A stretch of DNA of 64,000 nt from Triticum aestivum (lineage: Eukaryota > Streptophyta > Magnoliopsida > Poales > Poaceae). The position numbers and the translations under genes are program-made. Below are positions 44,721 through 57,240 of this stretch, one piece after another. Below the pieces are notes generated by a model that saw only the letters and a list, made by a program, of their open reading frames with translations, was not told the DNA's origin and did not search any database. The stretch is from positions 266,577,981 to 266,641,980 of the forward strand of contig NC_057796.1 in NCBI RefSeq assembly GCF_018294505.1. Reading direction: 5' to 3'. How positions within the stretch are numbered: position 1 is the first letter of the stretch; each line of letters starts with the position of its first letter.

Positions 44721-44950
44721 TTGTGTATTATCTTCATAGCACACCACATGATTACTCTCGAGTTAGATATGAACTATGTGTACTATATGAACTCGAACTC
44801 AATATTTTGAATCCACTTTATGTCGATTTCAAATCACAGTACATTTCAAGCTCTAGCTTGATCTTCATAATCTAAACCATGTCTCATATGTATAATGTGT
44901 TTATCACGTAATGTATGGTGCCCCGCCCCCTACACCTACAAGTATTTTGA

Positions 44951-45172
44951 TGTGAGTTGCAAACACCACACATTACCACAAATTCAAATAAAATGTGAGA
45001 TTGTTCGATATATAGTATTGTTTAGATTGTTCGATATTTAGTTGTAAGCTGCAAACGCCACACATTATCACAAATTCAAATAAAATGTGAGATTGTTCGA
45101 TGTATAGTATGGTTTAGATTGTTCGACATTTAGCTGTGAGTTGCAAACGCCATGCATTATCACATTATGGTA
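44951..45172. repeat. ~91-bp tandem repeat, about 2.4 units
   Basis: Units with GTGAGTTGCAAACACCACAC and AAAATGTGAGATTGTTCGAT start near 44951, 45043 and 45135. They are AT-rich and non-coding. Confidence 0.85.
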
Positions 45173-45279
45173 TAACATGTGCAAAACCACAGCACACGTA
45201 TCACCGCTATATTCATGCATGCATATGTTTATAACACTATGATCTCCTATTAAAATATATGAATCCACTTTCATATCAA

Positions 45280-46071
45280 ATTATGATCTTTGTTAGTCTC
45301 TTACACCCACACAATCCTCTAACCTTTGTAGCTAGCACTAACTTTCTCTCGTGCATGCACACGCCCTCCTCGCCCTCCCCCTCCCTCAGCATTCTATCCA
45401 TCGCACACATTCATTTTTTTTCTTTAGGTCGTTCTCCCATAGTCTCCACAACTCCTTTCCGACACACACCGATCGATAAACCTCTCCAGTGATGTCTACC
45501 TACAACATACACACGCACCTTCCATCTCCTCCTTTCTGTGTCCATGCCTCGTGTCTCTCATACGGTCCCACACACGTGTAAACTCTCGCCCCTCTTTTCA
45601 TCAATCTCACAACCGCACACTCCTCCCCGTATCTAGCTAGTAGCTCGGCCTCTCGCACCAACTCCTAGCTCCATTCTCTCTGTCTATCCGTCTCGCTGGG
45701 CCTTATTTACCTCTAACAAATGGATGTATACCAACTGATCTCCCGCTATACATATAGCTAGCTAGGTCCTTATAACTCATTTTTCCACACACGTCGATCG
45801 ATCTACCTCATTAGTTATGTCTCCCCCTTCCTCTGACAAACAGCAATTGATCTACCGATCTAGTTAGGTTTGCTTACCAAACACATGGTTCCCCTTCATC
45901 ATCCATGCATGCGTCCCGAAAGATCTATCACGCACAGGCACACACAGAAACACATCCCCACTCTTATTGATAATATTGCAGTTCCACCCTCAGTTTGTCT
46001 AGTAGGCCTCTCCCACCATCTTCGAGAAGCAACTCCATCATCCATCCAACACTCTACCCCTCTCCGTCCCT
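45280..46071. other. Pyrimidine-rich CA/CTC-rich non-coding DNA
   Basis: Many CACACA, CTCTC and GATCGATC stretches and repeated GATCTACC motifs occur. No gene is recognisable. It is of unknown class, probably an old repeat. The similar style resumes after the gap at 46487-46900. Confidence 0.4.
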
Positions 46072-46486
46072 NNNNNNNNNNNNNNNNNNNNNNNNNNNNN
46101 NNNNNNNNNNNNNNNNNNNNNNNNNNNNNNNNNNNNNNNNNNNNNNNNNNNNNNNNNNNNNNNNNNNNNNNNNNNNNNNNNNNNNNNNNNNNNNNNNNNN
46201 NNNNNNNNNNNNNNNNNNNNNNNNNNNNNNNNNNNNNNNNNNNNNNNNNNNNNNNNNNNNNNNNNNNNNNNNNNNNNNNNNNNNNNNNNNNNNNNNNNNN
46301 NNNNNNNNNNNNNNNNNNNNNNNNNNNNNNNNNNNNNNNNNNNNNNNNNNNNNNNNNNNNNNNNNNNNNNNNNNNNNNNNNNNNNNNNNNNNNNNNNNNN
46401 NNNNNNNNNNNNNNNNNNNNNNNNNNNNNNNNNNNNNNNNNNNNNNNNNNNNNNNNNNNNNNNNNNNNNNNNNNNNNNNNNNNNNN
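46072..46486. other. Assembly gap (415 N)
   Basis: A run of N; its true length is unknown. Frames spanning it are meaningless. Confidence 1.
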
Positions 46487-47710
46487 CGATACGTCAAGCG
46501 CTCTAGTCATGTCTCCCTGCCACACACAAACTTGACCTGTGCCCTCTGACGTTCTGGTAGGTCAGTCGCCCTATATCTTTGACTTGCACACACACACAAT
46601 TTCGATGGCTCTCTTCATCAATCTCGCACCCACCCACTTGATCCTCTCTTCGACTCTATTGATATCTATGACCCCTCCCTCTCTTCTCGTGGATCGCCCG
46701 ACCCTTTATATATGATATGGATAGGCCTCCATTTCACACACATTGCATGCAAAATTTTGTTTGAGATGTCATCGACACATATTCTCACAAATACATTCAC
46801 GAAATCACACCCCCCAAACAAAAAACACTCACGAACGCACACGCCATCTGTCTAGGTTTGTATCTCTCTCACACACACCCACGCAGGTGGGGGACGTGCA
46901 TGAAGAGAAGAGGTGCACGCACGGCGCACGTACTCCCGTCTCTTTCCCAACCACACCCGCGCGGGTACATGGTGGAGCTCATTTCTGTACGAAAAGCCTG
47001 CCCACGTGGTAATTTGACACGTGTATAGGTTGTCCACTTGATGGAGGGAGGATCGTCTACCACGGGTGAACAAACAAATTGCGACTTGACGCGTTATGTT
47101 AAAAAAGAGGCAAACCATGTGGGGCCTACCTTAGAGGCAAGGCTCTATACACTGGAGTACTTTTGATGTGTCCCGTGTAACACCCCGGATGTAACTTTCC
47201 ATATTTGTAACTCCAACTCTTGCCATTTTCGGCTATGTGTTATGATATTCCCTTCGTGGTCGGGTTCTGTTTTTCGTTTTGCATTTTGTTCATGTCATGC
47301 ATCTCATATCATGTCATCATGTGCATCTCATTTGCATACGTGTTCGTCTTATGCATCCGAGCTTTTTCCCCGTTGTCCATTTTGCAATCCGACACTCCCA
47401 CATGCACCGGCGCACCCCTCTTGTTTATTTTCGTGAGCGGATGTTAAACGTTCTCGGAATGGACCGAGGCTTGCCAAGTGGCCTTGGTATACCACTGGTA
47501 GACCACCTGTCAAGTTTCGTTCCATTTGGAGGTCGTTTGATGCTCCAACGGTTAACCGGGTAACCGCAAAGTCCTTTTGTGTGTTGCAGAAAAAACCCCC
47601 TCCAAATAGCCCAATAACCCCTCTAAGTCACCTCCATGCTTTCGGTCGTTTGATCACGATCGTGTGGGCGAAAACCGCACTCCATTTGGAGTCTCCTAGT
47701 TCCCTCTACC

Positions 47711-47720
47711 TATAAATATG
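47711..47720 (+). promoter_or_regulatory. TATA box of solo LTR D
   Basis: TATAAATATG lies in CTACCTATAAATATGTGTC, followed by a leader with AAACCCTAGCC. Confidence 0.65.
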
Positions 47721-47843
47721 TGTCTCTCCCGGAATTCTCGCGCAGATCAAACCCTAGCCCCGCTCCCTCCGCGCGCCGGACACGTCCGCCTGGCACCGGA
47801 CGAATCGCGCCGCCGCCGCGAGCCTATCGGCGCGCGCCACGTG

Positions 47844-48328
47844 NNNNNNNNNNNNNNNNNNNNNNNNNNNNNNNNNNNNNNNNNNNNNNNNNNNNNNNNN
47901 NNNNNNNNNNNNNNNNNNNNNNNNNNNNNNNNNNNNNNNNNNNNNNNNNNNNNNNNNNNNNNNNNNNNNNNNNNNNNNNNNNNNNNNNNNNNNNNNNNNN
48001 NNNNNNNNNNNNNNNNNNNNNNNNNNNNNNNNNNNNNNNNNNNNNNNNNNNNNNNNNNNNNNNNNNNNNNNNNNNNNNNNNNNNNNNNNNNNNNNNNNNN
48101 NNNNNNNNNNNNNNNNNNNNNNNNNNNNNNNNNNNNNNNNNNNNNNNNNNNNNNNNNNNNNNNNNNNNNNNNNNNNNNNNNNNNNNNNNNNNNNNNNNNN
48201 NNNNNNNNNNNNNNNNNNNNNNNNNNNNNNNNNNNNNNNNNNNNNNNNNNNNNNNNNNNNNNNNNNNNNNNNNNNNNNNNNNNNNNNNNNNNNNNNNNNN
48301 NNNNNNNNNNNNNNNNNNNNNNNNNNNN
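47844..48328. other. Assembly gap (485 N)
   Basis: A run of N in the GC-rich leader of solo LTR D, probably a sequencing-hard region. Confidence 1.
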
Positions 48329-51300
48329 CCACGCCGGCCCCGACGTCGCCAACCCCGCCGCCGTCGCGTCTCCCTCGCTGCCGCCCGTGCCCGCCGCTCC
48401 GCCGTCCTCCGCCGACCCCGACGACCGCCGCCTCCTCCCCGAGCTCCGGCGCCGCCGTCCCCGCCATCTCCTCCCTCTCCGGCGCCCGGCCTCGCCCTCT
48501 CCGGCAAGTTCTCCGGCGAGCCGCCCCGCGCCGAATCTGGATCTGGAGGTTGACTTTCCCCCCCGTGTTTTTCTGAAGTCTTGAAATTATTGCATAATGT
48601 GCTCATGTTCATCGCATCATATCTCATTGCATACTACTTCGATTCATGTGCATGATATATCGAAATGTTCGAAACGAGATGCTCTTCATTTCGTTCCATT
48701 GTGCCATGCTCGTTTGAGTCCATCCTGATGCCCAAATCTCTGGTGCAAGAGTGCTATATGATGTTTACTGCTGTTACTTATCAGAACTTGGTGATTTGTT
48801 ATTTTTGTTGCAATTGATGTGTGCATCTTATGGGCATGAGTTCTACAGGTGTTTTGATCTATGCCTTGCCATCTTTACAGAGGTGTATGCCATGTATTTT
48901 TGTGATCTATGTGGTGACTAGCACAAGCATGCAAACTAGGCTTCGTGATGTTTCTGTTTTCAGGGACACGGGATTTTGCCAAGTCTGTTACTGCTGTTAT
49001 TTTGTTGCCATGTATCCATGTGTCTACAGAGAGATCCATACTTCTTTTGGGCATGTTCAGTCAGGCTGTTTTGTAGATATAGTTGTGCTCTATCTATCCA
49101 TGCCCCTGTTTGCAATTATGGAGTGCCCTAGCATGTCTTAATCTTGCTCTAGTTTTGCTATAAAATATTCCTGACAGATTGTTAACATGATATTCAATTT
49201 TGCCAAGGTTGTTGTAGTTGATCCATATATGCTATGAACTTGTTCTTGCCATGGTTAGCTTCATAAACATGCCATCGTGCTGTAGGTATGCTTTTTTTGT
49301 CATGCATTACTTTTTGATGAGTGAATCAAGCTCACCAAGATGCCTTCATAATTCTGTTTACTGCCATGCTCTGTTTTCTGCTAAGTCTGGAACCTGTTAA
49401 CGAAACTTGCTATGTTTACATGAGTGCCACAATATTTTCTGATCCTTTTTGGCTCATGGTTAGTAAGGGACTTTTGTTCTATGAATTCAGTAGATTCATT
49501 CCATGCCTTGTTTTGCTATGTTAAGTTCATGTAGCATGTGTTTTTCTTGCTCTGAACATTGCTACCTGATGCTGTTTATGCCATGTCCAGTAATTTCACT
49601 AAGTCTGTGAAACGGATATCTTTTGCACTTTTGCCATGCTTGTTTGAGCCTGTTATTTTGTGATCTAGACGTAGCTCAGTGTTCATCTTTTGTCAATCAT
49701 CTCATGTAGATTAGTGATATATGCTTTGTTGCTATGTTGGGGTGCTGTAGCTTAGTTACTTGATGTATTCTAAATGCTATCATGCTGTTAATCGCAGAAT
49801 CGTGTCATTCTTGTTTTGCTTGCCATTTGCAAACCGTGCATCCGTTTCCGGTGATCTTTATATCGATTTCGACCGAAATCATCTCATATTTCCAGTGGCA
49901 TACTTGGTTTTCTAAGTTACTGCCTTGTTCATCCTTTTTCTTCCGGAGCACGCATACGCATTGCATATCATGTCTCGCATATCATGCATGTAGTGCATCA
50001 TGTTGCTTGTGCTTTTCCCGTGATTGATTGTGGTTCCATTGCTTGTGTTCTTGCTGTGGATAGAGCAGGAGACGAGTTCATGAACAAGGAACCTTTTGAG
50101 TACGCTTACGAGGATCAAGCTTTCGACAACTCTGAGAACCTTGCAAGCAAGATGACCATACCCTCGAAATCACTTCTATCTTTGCTTTGCTAGTTGTTCG
50201 TTCTATTGCTATGTTGCGCTACCTACCACTTGCTATATCATGCCTCCCATATTGCCATGTCAAGCCTCTAACCATCCTTTCCTAGCAAACCGTTGTTTGG
50301 CTAAGTTACCGCTTTTGCTCAGCCCTTCTTATAGCGTTGCTAGTTGCAGGTGAAGTTGAAGTTGGTTCCATGTTGGAACATGGATATTTTGGAATATCAC
50401 AATATCTCTTATTTAATTAATGCATCTATATATTTGGTAAAGGGTGGAAGGCTCGGCCTTATGCCTGGTGTTTTGTTCCACTCTTGCCTCCCTAGTTTCC
50501 GTCATACCGGTGTTATGTTCCTTGAGTGTGCGTTCCTTACGCGGTTGGGTGATTTATGGGACCCCCTTGACAGTTCGCCTTGAATAAAACTCCTCCAGCA
50601 AGGCCCAACCTTGGTTTTACCATTTGCCACCTAATCCTTTTTCCCTTGGGTTTTTGCAAGCCCGAGGGTCATCTTTATTTTAACCCCCCGGGCCAGTGCC
50701 CCTTCGAGTGTTGGTCCGAACCGAGTAGACTGCGGGGCCACCTCGGGGAAACTTGAGGCCTGGTTTTACTCGTAGGATGTCTCATCCGTTGTGCCCTGAG
50801 AACGAGATATGTGCAGCTCCTATCGGGATTTGTCGGCACATCGGGCGGCTTTGCTCGTCTTGTTTTACCATTGTCGAAATGTCTTGTAAACCGGGATTCC
50901 GAGACTGATCGGGTCTTCCCGGGAGAAGGTTTATCCTTCGTTGGCCGTGAGAGCTTATGATGGGCTTAGTTGGGACACCCCTGCAGGGTATTATCTTTCG
51001 AAAGTCGTGCCCACGGTTATGAGGCAGATGGGAATTTGTTAATGTCCGGTTGTAGAGAACTTGTCACTTGACTCAATTAAAACACATCAACCGTGTGTGT
51101 AGCCGTGATGGTTTCTTCTCGGCGGAGTCCGGGAAGTGAACACGGTTTGAGTTATGCATGAACGTAAGTAGTTTCAGGATCACTTCTTGATCATTTCTAG
51201 CTTCGCGACCGTTGCGTTGCTTCTCTTCCCGCTCTCATTTGCGTATGTTAGCCACCATATATGCTTAGTGCTTGCTGCAGCTCCACCTCATTACACCATC

Positions 51301-51776
51301 CTTTCCTATAAGCTTAAATAGTCTTGATCTCGCGGGTGTGAGATTGTTGAGTCCTCGTGACTCACAGATTCTACCAAAACGGTTGCAAGTGCCAACGATG
51401 CCAGTGCAGGAGACGAAACCGAGCTCAAGTGGGAGTTCGACGAGGAACGTGGTTGTTACTATGTTTCGTTTCCTGATGATCAGTAGTGGAGCCCAGTTGG
51501 GACGATCGGGGATCTAGAATTTGGGGTTATCTTATTTTCATTTGGATTTGACCGTAGTCGGTCTATGTGTGGATTTTGGATGATGTATGAATTATATTTA
51601 TGTATTGTGTGAAGTAGAGATTGTAAGCCAACTCTCGTTATCCCATTCTTGATCATTACATGGGATTGTGTGAAGATGACCCTTCTTGCGACAAAACCAC
51701 AATGCGGTTATGCCTCTAAGTCGTGCCTCGACACGTGGGAGATATAGCCGCATCGTGGGCGTTACATCCCGTCAAC

Positions 51777-51930
51777 TCGCAGAACGAGGAGAAGCTTGCT
51801 TAGTACGCCGTCTCCCCCGCCCACGGGTGTGGTGGCTCGCAGGATGAGGTGAAGCTTGCTTACTAGTAGTACTGTACGCCTTACACCCGCTCGCTCGCCC
51901 ACGCGCGCGGTGGCTCGCAGGACGAGGAGA
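51777..51930. repeat. Degenerate tandem repeat, three units
   Basis: TCGCAGGAYGAGGWGAAG-type units occur at about 51777, 51837 and 51915, separated by CCGCCCACG stretches. Confidence 0.65.
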
Positions 51931-51941
51931 AAATTTTACTA

Positions 51942-52135
51942 CTCCGTCCGTTTACTCCTCGTCCCTACCTTGGTTAGAGAGATTATCATATTGTATGGAA
52001 TATATATGTCCATTAGTAGAATTCAATATGAACTACTAGTACATACTCCAAACACTGATGTATATAGACGTATTTTAGAGTGTAGATTCACTCATTTTGC
52101 TCGGTATGTAGTCCATATTGAAACGGACGTAATAG
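51942..52135. mobile_element. Stowaway-type MITE
   Basis: It starts CTCCGTCCGTTT after TA and ends AAACGGACGTAATAG before TA. The internal string GACGTATTTTAGAGTGTAG is the hallmark of Triticeae Stowaway (Tc1/mariner) MITEs. It is 194 bp with a TA target duplication. Confidence 0.85.
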
Positions 52136-52889
52136 TACGCACTCTCCCTTGCCCCTCGCCTACGTGGTGGACGTGCATCAATTCATTCGGTCTCATATAG
52201 CCAGGACGATATATACTGCAGTACCATTATTGCTCGACTTCCCGAAGAGGCGAAGAGCTAATCGCAAGGTTAATATTTTGGAGATGCCAAGCGCAAGGTT
52301 TATAGGAGAACGAGTAGTAGGTGCCGCGTCATTTATAAATAAAGTTTTTTCTTCAGTGGCATGTATGCAATATAATAGGTTCATACACTACAAAAAAGAC
52401 ACATCCGTGACATTTTGGGCCGAATGAATTTTTTTCTGTCATACTTATGACACTTCTATGACGATAATTGTGACAAAACCCGGTATCATCATAGATGTGG
52501 TGGGGTCCTACTTCTATGACAAAAAATTATGACAGAAAATGGGCTTTTCATCCTGGGCGGGCCGGAGACGTAGCTGCATGACATTCTTTGGCCCGTCCAT
52601 GACGGAAAAAACCATGGTAGAAGCGAGGGCGAGGAAAATATTGGGGTGTTCCCGGTTACGGTGGGTGGTCGGGGCCGAGCGATGCGTGTTTCTCTCGTTC
52701 ACGCACACGTGTGGGTGCGAGGCGTTGGGCTCTAACTGAACCCGAGCGATGCATTGGACTCTAACTGAACCCGAGCGATTGCACTGCAGGCTACGCGTTA
52801 CTGAACCCGAGCGATCATTCGATGGGTGTTAACTGAACCCGATCGAGCGATTTCTTCGCTAATGCTGCTAACTGAAGCCGATCGATGCT

Positions 52890-53390
52890 GCCTCTGGATG
52901 AACAGTGAGCGCTGCTGGGGGGTTTGGATGAACAGTTCCCGGTGGGGGTGGATGAACAGGACCCCGTGGTGTTGCCTCTGGATGAACAATGAGTGTTGCT
53001 GGGGGGTTTGGATGAACAGTTCCCGGTGGGGGTGGATGAACAGGACCCCGTGGTGTTGCCTCTGGATGAACAGGACCCATCGATCGAGCCGGTTGGGGCT
53101 GGATGAACAGGACGCCGTGGAGGGCTGGATGAACAGGACCACCCCGTGGAGGGCAGGAACAGTAGACGGTGGAGGGCTGGATGAACAGTAGCTCGTGGAG
53201 GGGTGGTTGAACAGGAGCCCGTGGAGAGGGCTGGTTGAACAGGAGCCGGTGGAGTAGCGAGCGGTGGAGGCTGGATGAACAGGAGCCCGTGGATGAACAG
53301 TCGCAGGTGGAGGCTGGAGGAGGTCGATGGTGGATGAACAGTAGCCCGTGGAGGCTGGAGGGGGTCGACGGTGGAGATGAACAGTATCTC
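52890..53390. repeat. GGATGAACAG-rich subterminal array
   Basis: About 20 copies of GGATGAACAG (or GGTTGAACAG) are spaced 20-45 bp apart. A larger 103-bp duplication (GAACAGTTCCCGGTGGGGG blocks) covers 52920-53070. All overlapping ORFs are artefacts. Confidence 0.85.
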
Positions 53391-53999
53391 GTGGAGTCCC
53401 GTTTTGTGGTACGCCACACCCCTCCCGATGAACAGGACCACCGATTCGACCGTAGCGCTCCAACACAAGTCTATTTCCTCCGTTTTGCGGTACGCCACAC
53501 CCCTCCCGATCATCAGGACCCCCGTTTCGACCGTAGGAGGTCCGTTTCCTCCGTTTTGCGGTACGCTAGCCCCTCCCGATGAACAGGATCCCGTTTCGAC
53601 CATGGCCGGTCCAACAAAAGGCCGTTTCCTCCGTTCTGCGGTACGCCAGGCCTCGTTTCCATCGGCTGTTCCGTCCAAGCCCTCCCGATGAACACGATGA
53701 CGCATTCCGTTCTGACCCAGCCGGTTGGTTCCCCATGAACACGACGACAACGCAGTTTCTCCATTCCGACCCAGCCATGTACACGAGCCCTGGCCATACG
53801 TATGCACGAGTAGGCGTTCGAGACCCTGCCCGTATGCACGTACGTGGCCGTATTTTCTTTCTTGCACACTCGCCGTTGTACGTACGTGTACATGCTACGT
53901 GCGCGCCTCTACTACGACACGTGCGCCTCTACATCGACCAGTATGTACGTACACGGTTGCGACCAGAATGACAATGCTACGTACGCTTCGACCAGGTGG

Positions 54000-55400
54000 G
54001 TCCCGACTGTCAGGCACTTCCTTGCATGCGAAGATGTAGCTGGTGGGTCCAGCAGTCAGGGGCGAATCGTTTTTTTTTGCCCGGACGCACTTCCTTGCAT
54101 GCGAAGATGTAGCTAGTGGATCCTAGCAGTCAGGGGGAAACATTTTTTTCACGAAATACGGTGGCCCGTCTGGTGGGTCCCCGCTGTCAGGTGGCGGAAT
54201 AATTATTTTCCGCGTAATAAGGAGGCACTTCCTTGCTGCGGCCATGGACCTAGCTGTCAGCCTTTCCATGTACAGTCCACGTCCAATGGAAGCCGTTCCT
54301 TAACCACGTTGACCACACCGCGTCGAGAGCACCAGGGCGGTGGACGACAGCGAGGCCTAGGACGGAGACGATGCGGAGCCGGGGAAGACGTGGCAGTGGA
54401 AGCCCGCGCGAAGAGGAGTACGAGGGTTCACTGGTTCGGCTGCGGTGTGAGGCTGCCGTTGTCGCAGGGCCTGGCCAGCGGTGGGAATAGTAGGGGGCGG
54501 TGAGGCCTCCGCGGCAGCACAGCCGGCCACGGGAGGCAGGAGCATGCAGCACGACCGGTGCTGCTTTGGGCGGCTGGAGCAAGAAGACCAGAGGTTGAAG
54601 AAGCACTACGGCCGTTGGATGGACATCGTACGGTCACTGGTGCTAGAATCGTTCATATTGACTAAGTTGACAAAGCACTCCGTCCCCGTCAACTTAGTAG
54701 GCCCACAAGTTAGCCTCCCACCAAGGTGGGTCCCAACTAGCAGGGGGAGTATTCATTTTTTGTGCGTAATAATGAGGCACTTCCTTGCGTGCGAAGATAT
54801 AGCTGGTGGGTCCGACCTATCAGCGGTGGGAACTTTTTTTTTTGCAAAATACAGAGGCCCTTCCGGTGGGTCCGAGCTGTCAGGTGGAAGAATCATTATT
54901 TTGCGCGTAATAAGGAGGCATTTCCTTGCGTGCGACCGTGGACCCAGCTATCAGCCTCTCCACGCACAGTCTACTTCCGATGGTGTCGTTCGTTGACCAC
55001 GTTGACCACTCCGTGCCGAGCGCATCCAAGGTGGTGGACGACGGCGAGGCCCCGGACAGCAACGAGCCGGAGATGGGAAGACGCGGGAGTAGAGTCGCAG
55101 ACAGAGAGGTGTACGAGGGTTAACTGGTTCTGGTGCGGTGTGGTTCGGCAGTCGGTGGAGAAGAACAGGAGGTGTGGAGGGGTGGAGGGATGGCCTGGCC
55201 AACGGTGGAGTAGCACTTCACAGCGAAGCATGCTAAGTAGAGCTGCTAGCAGCAGGAGGCGGGAGCAGGTGGTCCCGGCGGTGCTGGAGGAAGAAGACGA
55301 GAGATTGAAGATGGATGTCGGTCGCTGGATGTAAATCCAACGGCTAACGATGTCAGAATCATTTGTTGACTAAGTTGACGACGACTTGCATTGGCTTCGG
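54000..55400. repeat. Diverged ~695-bp tandem duplication
   Basis: Two units align from TGTAGCTGGTGGGTCC through GACCACGTTGACCAC, GTACGAGGGTT and TGACTAAGTTGAC; matching landmarks are at 54241 and 54935. A third partial copy appears near 56395-56600. No conserved frame spans both units. Confidence 0.7.
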
Positions 55401-55439
55401 CCTATTGGCCCACATTTCAGCCTCCAAAAATGTGACACG

Positions 55440-56090
55440 TATTCAACCCATTTTTTAAAATTTACAATCTTTTTTTTGCGGGGTAGAATTTACAGCCCAT
55501 TTAATCTCTTTTTTTTGAATTACAGTCCATTAGCTGGGCTGGGTGAACAAATAATGTAGCGTCCATGCGACCCATGTATGCTTTTCCTAGAAAATTACAG
55601 GCCATTTGCACTTTCTCGAAATACACGATTTTGCTGGGCTGATTCTAATTATAATGTTGGGGTGGGCGCATCAATGTTATCAAAAAATAAACAGGGGCTG
55701 AGCATTTTGTTATATATATATATTTATATATTCAAATAATAAGTTATTTATTATTACATTGGTCCTTAAATCTTACCAAGCTTTTGTACACAATCACCAG
55801 GATTTTCGTTGCCAAAAAAAATCCAGGATTTTATTGTTAAGAAGTTATTCTTATAAGTTAACAAGATGTGGGATATTTTTTTCTTACATATGTAAGTATC
55901 TGTTAAATATATGATGAGAATAACAATAATATATAATAACATATAAAATAATTTAAATATATATAATATAGTTAGAAGGGAAACATAAGTTGGACCAGGC
56001 GTTCCTATTCTTATATAGAAAAATAGAACAGACCTCTGCGTTTTCTTCAAAAAAATACATAAATTGGGTTGCCGATGTTTCAGGAAAAAT
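55440..56090. other. AT-rich non-coding DNA
   Basis: TATA-rich low-complexity stretches (55700-55960) and no credible coding frame. Confidence 0.6.
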
Positions 56091-56094
56091 AAAA

Positions 56095-56178
56095 CCTCGG
56101 ATGGGAGGTCCATAGGACGGTCGATACATGACGGCCCTCTAGAAAATACAAACATGCCTATGGACCTCCCATCCGAGG
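56095..56178. repeat. Perfect 22-bp inverted repeat with 40-nt loop
   Basis: The left arm is 56095-56116 and the right arm 56157-56178. The arms (CCTCGGATGGGAGGTCCATA plus GG and its complement) match at every base. Confidence 0.9.
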
Positions 56179-56607
56179 TCGTGGGCTGCGCATGTTAAAA
56201 AAGAAAGCCTAGACGGGGTAGCCCAAAACCGAGCTGATACTTGCTGCCCCAGTGATAATAAATGATACCTGCCAGCTCCCCGGCTTCGTTGTGAATTTAT
56301 CTCCTATAGTAACTACGTTGAAGCACCTAAAAAAATGTAACTATGTTGACAAACCCGTGGGCCCCAACGTCAGTATAGCATTAGGAGGAAGTATTTTTTC
56401 GATCAGGCACTTGCTTGCTTACGGACATAGACCTGGTGGGTCCCGACTGTCCGCCTCTCCACGTACAGCCCTCTCCAGATTCCTCTTGTTTGTTCAGCAT
56501 GTTCACAACGGCAGACAGCGGCGTCGCAGCGAGCGCACAAAGGCGCAGGAGGAGATCCGACCACCTGAGGAAGTGCCTTATTAGTAACGAAGCAACTGAA
56601 CTAGCCC

Positions 56608-56656
56608 AGTGGCCGAGTGACACTACCCGACAGCTGTTCCGCCCGGGTTCGATTCC
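56608..56656 (+). other. tRNA-like A and B boxes (SINE-like relic)
   Basis: AGTGGCCGAGTGA (56608-56620) resembles a tRNA A box and GGTTCGATTCC (56646-56656) a B box. The spacing and flanks do not fold into a full tRNA. It is probably a tRNA-derived SINE fragment or chance. Confidence 0.35.
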
Positions 56657-57240
56657 ACCTGTGCAGAGGAAATATCTCCAAATTTTTTGCCTCTGCCTTT
56701 ATTGACATGTGGGTCCCAATTGTCATCTATGCACACCACGTCCTACACTTGCCAAAACTTCGTCCCTCGTTTTCTCTGTTTTTCGCACACTCGACATTGT
56801 GTGGGCATTCTGAAAATAGCATATCTTTTTGACTATGCATCATATGAAGATGTGCTATGCATGAATGTTTATCAGCATGATGTTAACTGGCTGGTAGTTC
56901 CAGTTTCGACCATGAATAAAACTTCCAGCATGATGTTGAAAAGGCCATGTTAATATAAGTTCTCTGCCTCTGAAAGTTGCAGTTTCTTATCTGAAACTGA
57001 ACTTGGATTTTCTTGCCTGAAACTGAAACTTGCAGTTTCTTCTCTGAGAATCACATTGTCTGCACTTTTATACTCCTATGAAACTACATTTTTAAGTGCT
57101 AAAAATATATCTCTAGAATTCATAAAATACTTCATATGCTCAATACTGCAAATCTGAAATTCAGAAGACATTCATATCTGAAAGTACTATCAAAATACAC
57201 AACAGAAAACACAATTCACAACCTGCAAATACTAACAACC

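Larger units (their letters stand above)
47176..51766 (+). mobile_element. Solo LTR D, 4.6 kb including a gap
   Basis: It starts TGTAACACCCCGG and ends GTGGGCGTTACA (TGTAAC/GTTACA inverted ends), with a perfect TCCCG duplication (47171-47175 and 51767-51771). It holds a TATA box, GC-rich leader, TTCATGCCATG-rich low-complexity DNA and an acidic frame island at 50069-50130 ending at CTTGCAAGC. A second acidic frame at about 51398-51487 ends VSFPDDQ and a stop. No internal domain remains. Confidence 0.88.
52386..57240 (+). mobile_element. CACTA transposon terminus with large subterminal arrays
   Basis: The left end is CACTACAAAAAAG (possible target ATA at 52383-52385), followed by TGACA/TGACG-rich DNA like the 5451 terminus. 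Then come CCCGAGCGAT repeats (52740-52830), GGATGAACAG repeats (52890-53390), CTCCGTTTTGCGGTACG repeats (53400-53690) and about 695-bp diverged duplications (54000-55400). The opposite terminus was not found, so the end coordinate is arbitrary. Confidence 0.65.

Noticed and set aside
45870..46549. Frames across 46072-46486
   Set aside because: They consist mostly of gap positions.
47718..48627. Long frames around 47720-48620
   Set aside because: They span an assembly gap of N and GC-rich leader DNA.
52815..53867. 350-codon minus-strand frame
   Set aside because: It is an artefact of GGATGAACAG and CTCCGTTTTGCGG repeats; no domain and many parallel frames.
56608..56656. Functional tRNA gene
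   Set aside because: No acceptor stem, anticodon stem or CCA-proximal pairing can be built around the boxes.
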